Of a stretch of 14,181 bases of DNA, positions 13,939 to 14,181 are shown one piece after another. The position numbers were made by a program, and so were the translations under genes. The first letter of the stretch is position 1. Every line of letters starts with the position of its first letter. The notes beneath the pieces are model-generated. The model saw only the letters and a program-made list of their open reading frames with translations. It was not told the origin of the DNA and did no database searches. This stretch comes from a candidate division KSB1 bacterium (lineage in GTDB: Bacteria; Zhuqueibacterota; JdFR-76; DREG01): the NCBI GenBank assembly GCA_022566355.1, contig JADFJB010000115.1:1-14181 (forward strand), read 5' to 3'.

Positions 13939-14162
13939 TATTGAGCCTCCTCATCAGCCAGCTGTTGGGGTGAAGCATTCTTCTCATTTGCTTTTAGGAT
14001 TTCACCAAAGCGTCTTCTAGAATGCTTCACCCTTACTTCGTAGTGAGATAATGTACATGGAGATTTATCATCATGTTGAAGTTCTCTCTTGGGTCCAATT
14101 ATTATTAGGAAATCGTGCATTTTAATCTCACAGGGTAAATGGGATATGGTTTTGCCGGTCAT
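13938..14162 (-). CDS. Small chimeric ORF beginning like a Ser/Thr kinase
   Basis: This 74-residue frame has a first eight residues, MTGKTISH, that match the kinase start MIGKTISH of the relic at 10704, and a GTCAC stretch upstream is also shared. From residue 9 on ([20 protein letters not shown]...) no kinase feature is present and no family is recognised; the tail is basic and then acidic ([13 protein letters not shown]...LADEEAQ). No good SD is visible in the 19 bases before the window end. It is probably a kinase 5' end joined to unrelated sequence, though a real small protein is not excluded. Its stop overlaps the next kinase relic by one base. Confidence 0.3.
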   Translation of the reverse strand: MTGKTISHLPCEIKMHDFLIIIGPKRELQHDDKSPCTLSHYEVRVKHSRRRFGEILKANEKNASPQQLADEEAQ

Positions 14163-14181
14163 TTGTTGGTCACTTCATGTA

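Overview
The window comes from a bacterial chromosome, most likely a member of the FCB-like or candidate-phylum lineages (KSB1/Calditrichota type). This is inferred from a large DUF5916 outer-membrane protein, several Ser/Thr kinase 5' ends of the [12 protein letters not shown]...[10 protein letters not shown] type, GTCATTTCGA-type palindromic repeats, and GGAGG ribosome binding sites. No rRNA, tRNA, CRISPR array or intact transposase was seen. The taxonomic call is an inference.

Layout. 1-921 (+): the decayed end of a type I restriction-modification locus, with a 43-codon HsdR N-terminal stub overlapping a RhuM gene that has lost its C-terminal third. 922-1243: no gene of normal size; it holds a strong hairpin with a tiny SD-led ORF, then a palindromic intergenic repeat. 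1244-3883 (-): an intact DUF5916/CBM9-like outer-membrane protein. 3884-4362: noncoding, with a 7-bp tandem repeat and a second inverted-repeat family. 4363-5087 (+): a broken NCS2 nucleobase permease. 5199-9381 (-): a tight four-gene operon transcribed as FCY1-like cytosine deaminase, ACSF3/MatB-like malonyl-CoA synthetase, metal-dependent cyclase-family hydrolase and amidase-signature hydrolase. 9763-10377 (+): a DUF6398 protein with a C-terminal sliding-clamp-like QLGLF motif. 10378-10787: kinase and signal-peptide relics. 10788-12200 (-): a GC-richer TPR lipoprotein with a CsgG/FlgO-like C-terminal domain. 12201-13036: AT-rich, with another relic of a kinase 5' region. 13037-13653 (+): a Phd/VapC toxin-antitoxin pair. 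13681-14162 (-): a frameshifted kinase N-lobe and a chimeric small ORF that starts like a kinase.

How the genes work together. The four-gene operon and the nearby nucleobase permease relic suggest a pyrimidine catabolic cluster. Cytosine would be deaminated to uracil, a ring and then a ureido/amide bond hydrolysed, and the resulting malonate captured as malonyl-CoA. That matches the logic of the oxidative (barbiturate) pyrimidine pathway known from Rhodococcus, but no uracil dehydrogenase or classical barbiturase is encoded here. The pathway assignment is therefore a hypothesis.

The right third (10.4-14.2 kb) is an erosion zone. Four separate pieces of Ser/Thr kinase 5' regions, all on the minus strand and none complete, alternate with unrelated accessory genes. 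Dispersed copies of a kinase 5' region may have served as recombination sites.
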